Assembly: GCA_020284085.1 (NCBI GenBank) | Contig: JACEVL010000158.1 | Location: 357,501 to 421,500 of the forward strand | Reading direction: 5' to 3' | Source: Aporrectodea caliginosa | Lineage: Eukaryota > Annelida > Clitellata > Crassiclitellata > Lumbricidae | Length of the DNA: 64,000 nt | Shown: piece by piece, positions 38,878 to 53,800 of the stretch | Position numbering within the stretch: position 1 is the first letter of the stretch | Layout of the letters: each line of letters starts with the position of its first letter | Program-made: the position numbers and the translations under genes | Notes under the pieces: generated by a model | Seen by the model: only the letters and a program-made list of their open reading frames with translations | Database searches by the model: none | What the model was told of the DNA's origin: nothing

Positions 38878-39055
38878 AGATTCTCTGTCTGTCTGTCTTT
38901 CTCTGTTTGTCTGTCTCTCTGTCTGTCTCTGTCTGTCTCTGTCTGTCTCTGTCTGTCTCTGTCTGTCTTTCTCTTTCATTCTCTGTCTGTCTCTGTCTCT
39001 CTCTCTGTCAGTCTCTGTTTCTGTCTCTCTGTCTCTGTCTCTCTGTTTGTGTGTA
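38878..39055. repeat. (CTGTCT)n-type pyrimidine tract
   Basis: Degenerate CTGTCTGTCTCT repeat of about 175 bp. Confidence 0.9.
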
Positions 39056-40150
39056 TTTGTTAACAGTATGCTTGCGTGCTTTGTGCAACTGGTTAATAGA
39101 CCTATAACAAGCATATAGTGGGACTAAAGGAAGGCAACAGTCGAATGAACAGGTAATGTCAGTTAACATGGAACATAGTCTGTTTGGCCAGTTTTCTGTC
39201 GTTTTCTTAGCCAGAAAGATCATCCTCTTGTGAGACGAAGGATGAATGACTCTTTCCGTAATCAACTTATCCTATTTTTAGCGCCATAACTTCACACGAC
39301 AAACCCCAGGCGATAGTCAACGGGATGGAAGCGCCAAGCGGCGGCTGTTGTCCCTTAAGCGTTGTCTTGTTAAGAGGGTCCGATTCAAAGCGGGCATTCA
39401 GTCGAGGGAAAATGCGAAAATCTACTACAAATTGCTTTTCCTCTTTGAGACACTGACGCCTGCAAGAAATAGGGTCGATAGCCTATACATGGGTCAACTG
39501 TGCTTGTATGCTTTTGGCTGAAAAGAACGCAAAATCCGGGATTTATTTCAGCGATTCAGGAAAGAATAGAGTGACGTATAGCTGATGCACATAATGTGAT
39601 CTTGATGATTAGAGTCCTCTATGCTAGTGGTCACTAACAATGACCATCCTTCATTCGAACGTCATGGTCAACTGCACAATGAGTTAAACAAAACACCTAT
39701 ATTATTTCTCTAAACTCTATGATATTGTATACCTGATCGCGCTGTGCCAATAAGAGTTGTCTTTCTTAATTAACGAATATAATTATTATTATAGTTTAAT
39801 GAGAATCTGAATCCAGGGACTTACTTCTGAATCCAGTTCTGTCGAACGCTTTCTCTGAGAGTGCCCAACCATGAAAATGATCGAAAATGTTCGACTATCC
39901 CACACTGGAAATGTGATCCAACCCCTTCAGTTCATATTGTATCTCACAATGGGACATTCTTCTTCGGGTGGAAACAACAGGTTATAACACTGGCAGGAGT
40001 ACTAAGCCACATATACGTTATAATTACAAGTTTATTGGTATCCTACTATAGTTTGGATCGAATGGTTGGATTTAAAACAATGATTGCAAAGTCACATGGT
40101 GAATAATATTAAGCAATGTCAGGAGCGCCATCTCAAGAGAACAGCCAGGT
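39056..40150. other. No recognised gene
   Basis: Frames below 85 codons without motifs. I see nothing else. Confidence 0.55.
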
Positions 40151-40263
40151 TAGGATGCGTATTATTGTTGTTGTAGTTAATATTCTTATTATTATAATTA
40201 TTCTTAGTATTACTATATTATTATTTTTTAATTTACCTGAGGTATCTATAATCCGTCAGGTGT

Positions 40264-40573
<310 letters not shown>

Positions 40574-42060
40574 GTAGTAGAAGTGGTAGTGGCAGTGGTG
40601 GTAACAGCAGCAGTATACTATATCAATAGTATCATATTGGTCATTATTACCATTATCAAAATTGAAACATTTTACAATGAAATCCTAAAAAAGAAAAGTG
40701 AGAAATGATTTGCGGAGATTCGTCAAATCTTGAGGTTCGAATGAATCCTTTTGGTCCTCTAACTACGATAGCCAACGAATCAAAAACATTAATAGCCAGG
40801 CTAAACGTGTTGCTCTTGGCTTCTGCTAGAGCCACAGTCAAGCGAATGTAACTGCGACCAACACATTGAGGCTATCAGTCGTTCATACATTTACATGTAG
40901 GTCACGGTTCGAATTCATATCACTGTTTGATTTGCTGTTATGGTATAGGCCTACGTATATATGAACAGACCATCCTTCGCTCTCAACGGATTTTAAAACG
41001 TGGCAAAAGGAAAGTCTGTAGTTTTAGAATGTAGGACGTTTGGCTGCTCAACAGACATTGTTCTGATTGTGTCTAGGCCACGCAGGGGTGGACCTCACAT
41101 AATGTTCTGAGCACATGCCATTAAATAGGCTATACACAGGTGAGTCCACCAATAGCTTAGCGTTCAGGTGCGTGCTCTTGTACGCTTCTTTCTTCGCTTT
41201 ACAACGACCAGCTACACTATACGCCTAATTGCAGCAATATACAATGTATACAATGTCATGCATACATACATACATGCACACATACATTTATCATGTAAAC
41301 ATGCCTGCATGCTTACATAGATATTGCATCCATGCTTAAATGCATACATAATATTATGCAGCGGCGCCGCCAGGATTTTAACTGTGTACGCACAATAACC
41401 CGGAGACGACACGTAGGCCGGGGCCCGGGGGACGAAGGTCAGTGGAGGGATACGATGAACGGGCGTCCGAAGGACGATCGCTGTGGCCTGCAGCGCCGAG
41501 CAGGGGAGGGGTTTGGGGAGGGGGATGTGCCCCTCCTCACTTAAAACTTTTTTGAATTTCCACACTGTAATTTTAAGCAGTCATCGGAACAAAATTGCTT
41601 CATCATTTCAATGCTTGTTGGAACCAGATGTCACTCGTTGCTAAGATGTAGTTTGAGTCGCGTTTGACTGCAGACAATACTAGCAAACCAGACACTTATT
41701 GAATTTAATATAAAAACTAGAAAATACGTTCAATTTCTAAGAGCGCTATAAGCCTTAAGGTAAACATATTGCTGACCAGACATAATTAGCACAAATAGTT
41801 TATAAATGGTACACAATCCAAACGAGAAGGATTCAACTACCGAATCGTGAAGCCATGAGGTAGGGCCTAACGATGTAGTTTTCACTAAATGTTCAAGGAA
41901 CACAACAAAAAATTTGATATCTTGAAATTTGACAGATAGCACTCGAGAGAAGCCACTTAGGTGTACAAATATAATATTTGTACACATATCATTTCAACAG
42001 TAGATTATACTCATTATTATATGATAGTATCATATTTTATAATAGTAAATAATGTCATTA
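40574..42060. other. No recognised gene; GC-rich mobile-element remnant near 41,360-41,545
   Basis: CAGCGGCGCCGCCAGG to GAGGGGTTTGGGGAGGGGGA is GC-rich against AT-rich surroundings and resembles a DNA-transposon end, but no inverted partner was found. The rest holds nothing recognisable. Confidence 0.45.
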
Positions 42061-42079
42061 TACCATATAATATCAATAG

Positions 42080-43210
42080 ATTATTTTATACGTCGATAGA
42101 TTATTTTCTAAGTCGATAGATTATTTTCTAAGTCGGTAGATTATTTTCTAAGTCGATAGATTATTTTCTAAGTCGATAGATTATTTTCTAAGTCGATAGA
42201 TTATTTTCTAAGTCGATACACTCATTTTCCAAGTCGATAGACTTATTTTCTAAGTCGATAGACTTATTTTCTAAATCGATAGACTAATTTTCTAAGTCGA
42301 TAGACTTATTTTCTAAGTCGATAGACTTATTTTTCTAATTATTTTCTAAGTCATATTTTCTAATTATTTTCTAAGTCATATTTTCTAATTATTTTCTAAG
42401 TCATATTTTCTAATTATTTTCTAAGTCATATTTTCTAATTATTTTCTAAGTCATATTTTCTAATTATTTTCTAAGTCATATTTTCTAATTATTTTCTAAG
42501 TCATATTTTCTAATTATTTTCTAAGTCATATTTTCTAATTATTTTCTAAGTCATATTTTCTAATTATTTTCTAAGTCATAGTTTCTAATTATTTTCTAAG
42601 TCATATTTTCTAATTATTTTCTAAGTCATATTTTCTAATTAATTTCTAAGTAATATTTTCTAATTATTTTCTAAGTCATATTTTCTAATTATTTTCTAAG
42701 TCATATTTTCTAATTATTTTCTAAGTCATAGTTTCTAATTATTTTCTAAGTCATATTTTCTAATTATTTTCTAAGTCATTTTCTAATTATTTTCTAAGTA
42801 ATATTTTCTAATTATTTTCTAAGTCATATTTTCTAATTATTTTCTAAGTCATATTTTCTAATTATTTTCTAAGTCATATTTTCTAATTATTTTCTAAGTC
42901 ATAGTTTCTAATTATTTTCTAAGTAATATTTTCTAATTATTTTCTAAGTCATATTTTCTAATTAATTTCTAAGTAATATTTTCTAATTATTTTCTAAGTC
43001 ATATTTTCTAATTATTTTCTAAGTCATATTTTCTAATTATTTTCTAAGTCATATTTTCTAATTATTTTCTAAGTCATATTTTCTAATTATTTTCTGAGTC
43101 ATCTTTTCTAATTATTTTCTAAGTCGATAGACTATTTTCTATATATTTTTTCTAAGTCGATAGACTATTTTCTAATTATTTTCTAAGTCGACTTTGAAAA
43201 TAATCTAAGT
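42080..43210. repeat. AT-rich two-phase minisatellite
   Basis: About 42,080-42,330 has 20-22-bp units of TTTTCTAAGTCGATAGA. From about 42,335 to 43,110 it switches to a 25-bp unit, TTTTCTAATTATTTTCTAAG with TCATA, about 30 copies, with scattered shared variants (AATTTCTAAG, TCATAG). Near 43,115-43,200 the GTCGATAGACT form returns. Confidence 0.95.
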
Positions 43211-43439
43211 CGATAGATTTTCATAGGCCTTTTTGAAAAATTATCGGAAACGACCTGTTGTAAATAATGACGTTACTGACGTTGTTTGCACTACTATGCT
43301 TAGTAAGTTAGTATAGTTTTCTTAACCTACTACAATTAATTCACTAAATGCAATCTTCGCACCGCCCACAAAACCCATTATTAAGTCTTCATTGCACACC
43401 CCAACTCCAAGTGGATCAATGACTGACCCCCAGTCTTTT

Positions 43440-43680
43440 TTCTACAATTCTCATAGGCCTACTAGAGAACAGTAGCCTAAGGTACGGGGAGAAGTGAGAT
43501 CTGTTGGACAAAGGTCGGAGGATAGGATAGTTTGTTTAATTGCTCGCGGAGGCCAATAATGAGGAATTCTGTTTTTGAACGGTTAAGATATAGCAGGTTA
43601 GCGGTCATCCAGGCTGAAATCTGAGTGATGATGTTGAGTAAGTGATTTAGTGCACCTGGAAGGGAGTGAGGCATAGAACG
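43440..43680 (-). mobile_element. LINE RT fragment
   Basis: The - strand frame reads ISAWMTANLLYLNRSKTEFL with IIGLREQLNKL, a recognisable CR1-type RT segment. It is isolated and 5' and 3' truncated. Confidence 0.65.
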
Positions 43681-44486
43681 AGTAGGCCCTATACGAATAT
43701 TACGAATATTAAGATTTTTAGAAATTGACTAATATTGAGGAATATTAAAACTGGCCAACGAATATTAAGAATATTAATTTTTTAGTTTTTTTAATTCTTC
43801 AACATCCGGGATTAATTTTTTTATAAATCATTGCCAAACATATGCATAAGAACAGTTACATATTAGGCCTACAGTTACTCAGCCAAGTACAGACCTATAT
43901 GGTGGGTAAAATCATTCTTGACATTATACTGAGCGGCGTGGCTAGGTATTTGGGCGCCAATACCAACAATAGAGATTTCACTTTTTTCATTTGCAATTTT
44001 TCATTTCTTAGCCTTTCAGCGCTGTACGCATTTGCGTAAGTGCGTACGCCTAACGGCGCCCCTGATATTATGCACTAAACATATGTGTCATCATGATTGC
44101 TTACATGCATGCATGCATACATACATACCTACATTATTTTTATACATACATGACATAATACAGTAGGTCTAAGAATATAGGCCTACATATACACATACAT
44201 ACCCGTACCTACCTACATGCATGCATACACAATTACACATACAAACATATATACATACATGAATACATATTATTGTACGTTAGACATAAGCATAATCGCC
44301 ATGTCTGTGTATAGCTGGACATTAATATGACGACTTGATGTCAAACACGCACGATCTTGCCCTTTCTTTGCTACGCATGACCTATTCGTGGTCGAGTTAT
44401 ACATAGTTAATATGCAATAGACTACCATTGAAACGACCTATTGCACAATTGACCTCTTTATTGAGCATATATTGCAGATTGGGCAG
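43681..44486. other. No recognised gene; possible DNA-transposon remnant
   Basis: About 43,930-44,065 (GAGCGGCGTGGCTAGG to TAACGGCGCCCCTGA) has the look of a short element with weak inverted ends. Degenerate CATA tracts lie at about 44,100-44,270. Confidence 0.4.
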
Positions 44487-44620
44487 ATATGGTAGTAGTA
44501 GTTTCAGTTTAAGGACACTGTGTAATAACAAAGATTACTAGTGTCGCCCTCCTCCTTCGTCCAGGCTTGGGATTGGCACTGCCAGAGTACGAGCAGTGGC
44601 GGAGTTAGGACAGATATGGG
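44487..44620 (+). repeat. Dispersed repeat, + copy
   Basis: GGTAGTAGTAGTTTCAGTTT to AGTGGCGGAGTTAGGA. An inverted copy is at 62,905-63,025 and a diverged direct copy at about 63,100-63,205. Confidence 0.7.
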
Positions 44621-44803
44621 TTAGAGCGTCTGGTCTATATTCTGTAGCTATTTATGTCATTGTCATGGTCCAATGATTAGTAAACAAACATTACACCATT
44701 CGTCTGTGTAGACTGCGTTGCGATACAAAATGGATTCTGAAGCTTCGAATCAAAGGAACTTATTCGTCTGTTTAGCTGGGTTTTGATCTTCCATCGTCTG
44801 TAA

Positions 44804-47800
44804 ATGTTGCTGAGGAGAACATCAATGATGCGTCTGCTGCAGAAGCTGGTTAATAATCGACTGCGCATCATTGTCATCGTTGTCTTTCTGGTCGTTACAT
44901 GGAAACTGACTCAGATGGTATCACGTCAGCCACAAAGATCAGAGACAGGAAGAGGAGGAGGAGGTGACGTAAGAGGAGGTGGAGGAGCAGGAGGAGGAAG
45001 AGGAGGAGAAGGAAAAAGAGATGGAGGAAAGACTAAAGGAGGAAGAGGAAGGGGTAGAGGAGGAGGAGAAGAAGGAAGGAGTGGAGCAGAGGGAGAAGCA
45101 GGTAGAGGAAGGAGCGAGGAAGGACGAGGGAGGAGTGGAAAAGGAGAAGAAGAGAGAGAAGGAGGAGTTGGAGGAAGAGGACCGGATGGAGGAGGAACGA
45201 GTGTAGCAAGAAAAGGAAGAATGGGTGATGGTGGAGGAGGTAGAGGGAGAGGGGGTGGAGAAGTAGAAGCAAAAGGAGGCGGAGGAAGAGGAGGAATGAG
45301 TGAAGGAGGAGAAGAAAAAGGAGTAAGGATAAAGAAAGCAGAAGGAAGAAAGTATGGAGGAGGAGAAGGAAAAGGGGGAGGAAGGGATGGAAGCAGAGGT
45401 GAAGAAGGAGGAGAAGAAGGAGGAAGGGGTGAAGACGGAGTAGGAGGGAAGTATGGAAGAGTATATGGAAGAGAAGGAGGAGTAGGTGTAAGAGTAAAGA
45501 GTGGAAGAGGACATGGAGCAAAGGGAAATGATGGAAGGAGATATTTCGACAGCAAAGGAAAAGCATCAAGCTCATCAGGTCTGTACGGACGGACGTACTT
45601 GAAAATATGTTTTTATGTTTTTATTGAATTTGTAGGTCAATATAATTATGTGTATGTTTGAAAACCATATATGTATATATATGGATGTATGTATGTATGT
45701 TTGTATGTATGCATTTTTTTCTATCGTCAACAAATAACTCAACATGATCATCATATCTCAGGATATTGTATCTCGGTCTCATTCATTCCTGGCCGTAGAT
45801 TTACTCTCTTCGAAAGGCGCTATAAAATTGGTGATTACATTTGCAATTACGATCACGGTCATCATTATCATTTTATATTAATTACTATTATGATTATATT
45901 ATTTTAATCCCCGGGTGGCATACAAGCCAATGGAACTGCCTTCACGCAGAGAACTCCTCATCATCATCAAGCCCAAGTATGGAGCAATGATGCGACGATT
46001 GCCATTGCAGGTTTAGGCAGTTTGGACTTTAAATCTATGAGAGTTATTGCTATGTTTAAATTTCTTAAAGACATGTACTAAATATGCTGTCATTGACATT
46101 CAGTTATGGCCATGAGCATATTAATTTAGTTTCTGGTTATGGTTTGTCTGTAAAAGACAACATGTATTATGTAAGATCGCGGGTTCACTACGTTTATGCT
46201 TCGAGAGGAGCAATAGTTTGAGTTGTCTCCCAGTCTGTTTGGGAAGGAGTTCTTGTATTTTTGTATTTCTGTTTAGTTCTTAGTTTGCTTAGTTTCTCTG
46301 TTCTGCTTTGTGCGAAATAAAGTATATATATATATATATATTTATTGTTCCTAATTCACAGGTCCTTTGAAGGGTCAAGACCTATTGGACTACATTGCGA
46401 GATATCTGCGAGTCTGGTACAAGCTGCGCCAGAATGGTGGAAAGAGATACATCACCCTTACGAACACAGGTCATCTGGACGTCGTCTCTGGTGATTGGGT
46501 AATCGTCTTCAACCATGCCGAGTATTCCTACGAAGAAGCCTTCATGGAAGTAGCTCGGAAGAGGTTCCTCCAGTTGAACGACAGTGGATTGATTCTCCGC
46601 CATCTCGATCACTGGATCTACTCCATCGAGCCCGCTGGAAACGACTCTTTCAAACGGCTTCGGCCGAATAACACGCTTACTGTGGAGCTGGACGCTGTGT
46701 TGAAGTCAAGGTATTATGCTTTTCCGAACTGGTATGTGACTGGAAGAGATGCGCGTCTCAAGCCAAAAATCATTCGAAGTACTACTTCAAAGGCACGGGA
46801 GTTTGCTGGTGATTTCGAAGCCTGGTCCTCTCATCTTCGATACAACAGTACTCGCGTGGACGATCTGAAAAGGGCGACTATAGGAATCCTTCCAACTCCG
46901 TTGAGTTCTTCCCCGCTGCTTCCGAACAGTGGCCGAAATAAAGTCAAACTGGACAGGACCTGGAAAGTGTTTTACCACAGAGACCTGAGACACGAGACTG
47001 CCATATTTGCAGGTGAGAGGAAAGATTGATTAATTATCAGGTTCCACGATGAGTCAGTTTGTGGGGTTGGAGAGAAATTTGTTCTGAAAAAATTACAATG
47101 TTAAGCGAATTGATGTAATTACATTTGCCATTTACATTATAGTGTCGAGTACCTCTGTCTTTATATAACTCAACAGCAAGTATTCTAAACTGCTTCTTTC
47201 TATTTATTTTTCCAGACAGACTTAAATTGGCCATGTTTCAATCAGGAAGTAATGATCTCCAAGGACCAAAGACTATATCGCTTGCAGTAAGAAACGTAAG
47301 TGCTTACTTTACCAAGTTCCCTAAAGGACTTCATATTGACGAGGGTTATGTGATCAAGATTGCGTCAGATATGATCAGCGTGCATGGTCAGACATCCGGC
47401 GGAGTGTTCTACGGTGTCCAGTCATTGGTCAGTTTACTGGACGGCAGCAAAGGCGGACTCAGTCTGCCAATAGCAGAAATCGTGGACGCGCCGAGGTATG
47501 CTTATCGTGGGCTCATGTTAGATGTCGGCAGAATCTTCGTTGAAAAGAACGAGGTCTTTAGGACACTGGATGTGATGGCCATGTACAAACTGAACAAACT
47601 TCACCTGCACTTAACGGACGATCAGGGTTGGAGGATCGAAATACCTACGCTGCCTGAACTGACAGAGGTCGGTCTACACTTATTCAGCTTTTATTGATTA
47701 GACAAACAAATGATCAAGTTCATCACGTGAGTTACGAATACCATTTATATAAGTAAGTAAGTAAGTAAGTATATCCTTTATTATACCAATTGCTAACCGC

Positions 47801-50800
47801 ATTTTGGTTTACCAGAGAATCACATTTATGTGTTGGGCGAACCTTACATGTCATAAAAGTTTTGGTGTGCTATCTATCCTCCTACTGTTTAAGTTTAACT
47901 GCGTATTTTTTGTTTTTCCCTCTTGTATTTTGACTCGTGTTTACGAAAATAGGCTAATTTTTACGGTGATATAATCTCAAAACTTTTCTTTGCTCCATTC
48001 CATGTTAAAGTCACAATATTTTGCCTAGCTGTTGCTCGTCAGCTGCTACAGTAGCTGTCGCATATATTCGCAATTGACCGTTCTTCAAGAACGGTGATTT
48101 ATCTCTTACAAATTTAAAGTGTGTTTTTGGTCACGTTCAAGATCGGGTCCAGGCGGGGATTCGACTTACACCAGGAAAATGCCCTACTCACATACTTCGG
48201 CACGGATCCAGAGCAGATTTCCTCAAAGGTCCAATACTACTCTGTCCAGGACTACCAGGACATTCTCAGATACGCTAACCGTCGACATATTGAAGTCATA
48301 CCGGAAATCGACATGCCCGGACATGCGCACGCGGCTGTCCAGTCCATGCGCATGCGCTATATAAGACTAAAACGAAGCGGAAGTGACGAAGCGACTGCTT
48401 CGAGATTTCTGGTGCACGATCTGAACGACACTTCCTGGTACTTGGGTAATAACAAGCAGACGGACACGGTTCTAAACCCATGCGTCGAATCAACGTATAC
48501 GTTTGTTGAGGAAGTTTTTCGGACGCTAATTGAAACGCACAAAGTAAGTTCTTTGTCTGGCAAGGTTTTATGTCGGCATACCTGAATTAATCTTAATATT
48601 TATTTCTAAATTACGGCATGAAATTTCTTGTAACTATGCCTTTATATGGCGCCTTTATTGCACTTTGCTGAACAGTTTCAATCGCAAGTAAATGCTGTGC
48701 GGTTGTTAGATTTCTGCGTGTGGGTGTCCATTGTGTAAAATCCTTTTACAGCTACTTTCTTTGGTAACTCACCGTGTAACCGCAAGGTAATCCACAGAAT
48801 AGTACTACCTACGTGCGGCGTTACGAGGAGCCAAATGCCTGCTCCAATCCGTCCTATAATGACCAATGGATGTCCACCACTCCCTTATGTGTTGAGGCCT
48901 TCATCCGTTACTCTTGGCGAAGGTCTTGCTCTTGCTAGGCTTCGAGTAGCTGGGTCCTTGCAGGATTCGGTTACCGAAAAGCGATATCCACTTCCTCGAT
49001 ATAGACACAGCTAGCGGGGATTACCTACGTACGCACAATTGCAGCTCACGCTACAGACCCGTGTTTCATGGCCTTCTTGGACTACTTTGCACGCTGAGGT
49101 GCTCGAGCCAAAATGTCCGGCCCTCCGAGGAGCTTGAAGAAGTCGGTCGAAATGCCTGTGCAGACATGGGTCTAAACGGTGGAGGCAGACCTCGGCCTGA
49201 CAAACTCGGCCTGAAGATGAGCCCAGGATCTCGTCGAGATTACGATTACGATTTGTTAACCGAACAAGCGTCGCTATACTTAACCTGAAATGTGCCTATA
49301 AGAAGCAATGATGCTTGAGGTTATAATACATTCGTAATTGCGTTTGGACTTTGGAGTTTTTTCACTGTTGCATTAACGTTTTGAAAATGCTGGCTAATTT
49401 AGTTTTACCTGTCAACAGCTGTTCCTTCCCATTATATATTTTTAATCACTCTATGATTGCTATTCGATGTAGGCCATACTTTTTTATCTGATAGTTGTGT
49501 ATCTTTGAAAATTCACTGTATATCTATAGTTGCTGTAAAACACACGTGGATTCCTTTGGATTATTTGTAATTATCGACTGATTTGTTTGTTTGTGATCTT
49601 GTGAACAGGACATCCAGGCCCTGAAGACGATCCATTTGGGTGGGGACGAAGTACCCTTTGGGGCGCTGACCGAGTCCCCATCCTGCCGCGCCCTTATAGC
49701 AAAGGACCCTTCTCTGAAGGATAACCTTAAGCTTTACTTCATGCGGAGGGTCATTTCAGAAGTCGTCATTCGATTCAAAGGAGTTCGGGTGCAGACGTGG
49801 GAGGATGGTTTGGGACATCATGGACAAACACCCGTCAATGCATCCGTTTGGGGAGCGAGAGAGATTACCGTCAATGCCTATCACGCCACATCGGCCGCAT
49901 TTACTTTTGCCAATGCAGGTTATAAGGTTGGATCCCATTCCGATTGTAGGCCTACTAATTATTGAGTGAGTGATTGAGTGAGTCAGTGAGTGAGTCAGTC
50001 GGTCAGTCAGTCAGTCAGTCTCTCACTCACTCAATCAGTCACTCAGTCATAATTATTGTATTCATTCATTAACTGAGTAATTCACTATTTACGTGATATA
50101 TCATTCATTCATTCATTCATTTCGAGCACTTGTTATAGCGCCCCTTCAAAATTTCTACTCAGAGGCGCTCCCGATTACAGCGCGGACACTGAATCGGAGT
50201 TTCACGCCGAAGCGCATCAGCAATTGCAGTGAAGGAGTTGCCCAGGGTCCCTACGCGGCGGCATTACCTGAGTGGATTCAATTTCGAACCCGCAACCCTC
50301 ATATTCATGCATTCGCGTTATTCGTGTTTGCATTTTATGATTTAACTGATTTGTTCACGCATTCATTTCTGTATACATTTGTGCATTCTTATTTGTGAGC
50401 AATCATTCAATTGGATTTTCTTGTGCACCTAATAAGGTCGTGTTGTCCCATGCATCTCGTCTCTACTTTGACCATCCGCATGAGCCTGACCCGGAAGAAA
50501 TTGGGTTGTTCTGGGCGGTGCGACATTTCGACACACGATTGGTCCACGCTTTCATGGGCGTGGCTGCGTATCCTAGCAACGGAGGCTCCTCCTCAAACTA
50601 TTCTCGTCAGGAAGTTTGCCGAACTTACGGCATGTCGGATTGTCCAGAACTTCGACATCCGGAAAACATCATGGGTAAGACTTCTTCAAGTTTGCACAAT
50701 TGTTATGCAGTTCAGTTTGTGACTTTAGGATTGGATTTGCCGGAAGGTAATCTTTAGTGCTTAACTTCAGTCAGCCAAATGGCAATACCAAGCGGAGATA

Positions 50801-53800
50801 GAAAAGAGGGCTGGAGATCGATTTATATCATCCTTTCGCGAAATTTCAGTCGCATTAATCATCGCAGCATTCACAATCCCGAGTGAATAGTTATAAATCC
50901 AATTTGCAAACACCTGCTTTGAGACTAACCATAGAACCCAGAGGTAGTCATGGGATGATGGGGATACAGAACGTTAGTAATTTAGCTTTTGAGGAGGGTC
51001 AGACCACTCCCTCGCCGTCCGATCTCCTATTGCCCTTGTACGGTTCATTTATTCCTTTATGTTGGACTTCACCAGGGGACGCCAGTGGAACAAAACAGTT
51101 CGTTTGCAAAAGGAATTTCTAATTGGGCTTCATAAATTAACCGCAAACAAGTTTTGACGAACTTTTACTCTCCAACATTTTGACGACATTTTAGCGATCA
51201 TCAGCTTTTACGAGACCTTCTCTTTGATGAGCTAGTTTCTATGCACTTTCCTGGGTTTTCTTTGCCGCCTGTTCTTTATTTTCTACTCGATGAGGATGAA
51301 CTCGGAAAGTTATCGAGGAGGAGTTGAACCCATTAACCCACTCCTTGAATACGCGCCCTTAAATCGAAATCTTGAAAAAATGCATGTCTGCCTGGTTTGT
51401 ATTTGAGTCATCGCCTTCTGATTGACATCAAAGACCGATATTTTCTGAACTGTCACGCACCTGACAAATTAGTCAATAACAATTGTTGCCTCAGGTGTCG
51501 AAATTCTAAAAAGGTTTCAAGCCGAGTATTTTGTTTGCTGCTCAGTGCGCTATAAGAATGGCGATCGTTAATTTATATGCTACGAGCGAACTAAAATGGT
51601 GACATATTAGGTCTACAAAAACAAAACAAGCAACAAGGTAGGTTGATAGGGTAAAATGTATAGGTGTATGATAGACATGTAGGTAAGAAGTAAGTATGAT
51701 AGGTAAGTAAGTATGAAGGGAGCTATATAGGTAAGTAAATAGATAAATAAATAGACTGGCTTGTCTGGGAATAAACCAAAAAAATAGGAAGGTGGAAATA
51801 TATTATGTTGGCCTACTATGCATGTAAAGTACCAAGATAAACTCCACAATGTCAATTCAGATGCAGCTGTTCTCTGAAGTTTTCGTTTAGTCATGCAATC
51901 CTGTCAATGGCCGCTTCTATCTCTGATGGCGGATGTAAGCAATTGTTTATGGAACTCTTCGATAGAACACGCAAGCTGCCAATCATCGCACCATTGCATG
52001 AATATACCTGTCACCATTTGAAAGCACACAGTGAGATGCGCCAGACTCTTCGTCTCCAGGACTTTGGGATTCGTCGAATGCTGGGTCATCGGTTGAAGTG
52101 CAGAAATGAAACGCCTTCCATGCGTTTATAGTTATATGGGAAATGAGAACTTTACTTTTTTTAATTTACTAAGAGAGTTGCACCACTCTCTTATCCAACG
52201 GTGTTAGAATTAAGATAAGACAGCTTCTGGGAGATTGCTATTTTGACCTGAAAGGTTTTGGTGGAACTCCAGTTTCTGCCCCTTCCAAACTGCCTACCTC
52301 AGCTTTTCAATCTGCCTACCGTAACTCTACAAACTGCATACCGTAACTATCCAAACTGCCTACCGTAACTTTTCAAACTGCCTACCGTAACGTTTCAAAC
52401 TGCCTACCATAACTTTCCAATCTGCCTACCGTGACATTAATTGATTTTTTCTCGTTTCTTGACTTTTGACAAATATAGTCTAAATAACTTGAACACAACA
52501 CTGATGCATGATGCATGTTCATGAGTCTGCAGAAAAATGTCATATAGACACGCTAAAGATCGGCTGGCTCATTTACCGAGTTAATACATGAAGTTAATGC
52601 AAATGGCCAGCAGTTTCCGATACAGTCTTACAGTATGTCTTAAGGTTACTATTTAGCCATAATAGTTTACTTTTGCAAATGTTTAAACACATGATTTTTG
52701 AGTTGGATTTAGAAAATGTAAAGGAGAAGCTTTGACTTGCTATCTGTAGGAATGCAGGCTTCCTACTGGGGTGAAATGAATCCGACGGTCGACGAAATGC
52801 ATTACATGTTGTATCCGCGACTGTTGGCCTTTGCCGAGAGAGCCTGGCACATGGCTGAATGGGAGACAGCGGCCACTGAACAACAGATGGCCAAACTGCG
52901 CCATGAAGATTGGACGGACTTCGCCAACACCGTTGGACACAAGGAACTGATGAGACTGGAAAGCCTTGGAATCAACTACAGGCTTTCGACTCCAGGAGTC
53001 AGGTGCAGGAAATTTTGACGAGCTATTTAATTGTCTTCACGTTTTGTAATTAACATGATTCTCTCAAAACGGCCGGTTTGACTACAACCATTTCCATCAA
53101 GGAACATGCATAAACATATTCATAAGTAGTTTGTTGTTGTTGTTGTTGTTTTGTAAGAGTTTTGTCGAATTCGTCGAATTAAATCAACCTGCAGGTTGAT
53201 CATTATCTCAGCCGAGCTCAATCTGGTAATAACTTACTTACCTAGGCCTGTGTGTGTATGTCTGTGTATGTCTGTATCTTGCCAACAATTCAAAACTGTA
53301 AAATGCAATAATTCCAAGGCACCATTATGGCGTGTTGTTCGAACATGTTTCAGAGTTGAGAAGGGGAATGTCATGGCAAACACGGAATTTCCAGGTTCCT
53401 TGATACAGTACAGTGTGGACGGTGGCAGAACCTGGAACAATTACACAGTGGGCGCTAAACTGAATGCAGATAAACTTAGCGACTTGAAGTTTTCTGTCGT
53501 GTAAGTATATCGGTTATCGTTAGAAACCCGTCTCTGTCAATTGCTATAGGACTACCTACCTAGTACCTATCTAGTATCTTTAGTACGATGTGCTGCGTTC
53601 TTAGAAATACCTACCTATCTAGTATCTTTCGTATCTTTCGTACGGTTGCTGTATTCTCAGATCCAGTGGTTGCTCGTCCGGATTTCGATCGGACTAACAT
53701 GGGCCTATATATATCTGCCTACGGTTTTTATACTGGCTTTTCACCTTCTTCTCCTTCTTCTTTTGTTTCTGCTGCTATTGTCTTCGTTATTGTCTTCGTT

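Noticed and set aside
44926..45575. Pro/Ser/Leu-rich frames on the - strand over the GGA tract
   Set aside because: Shadows of the purine-rich exon 1 of the hexosaminidase gene. They have no start context and no splicing partner.
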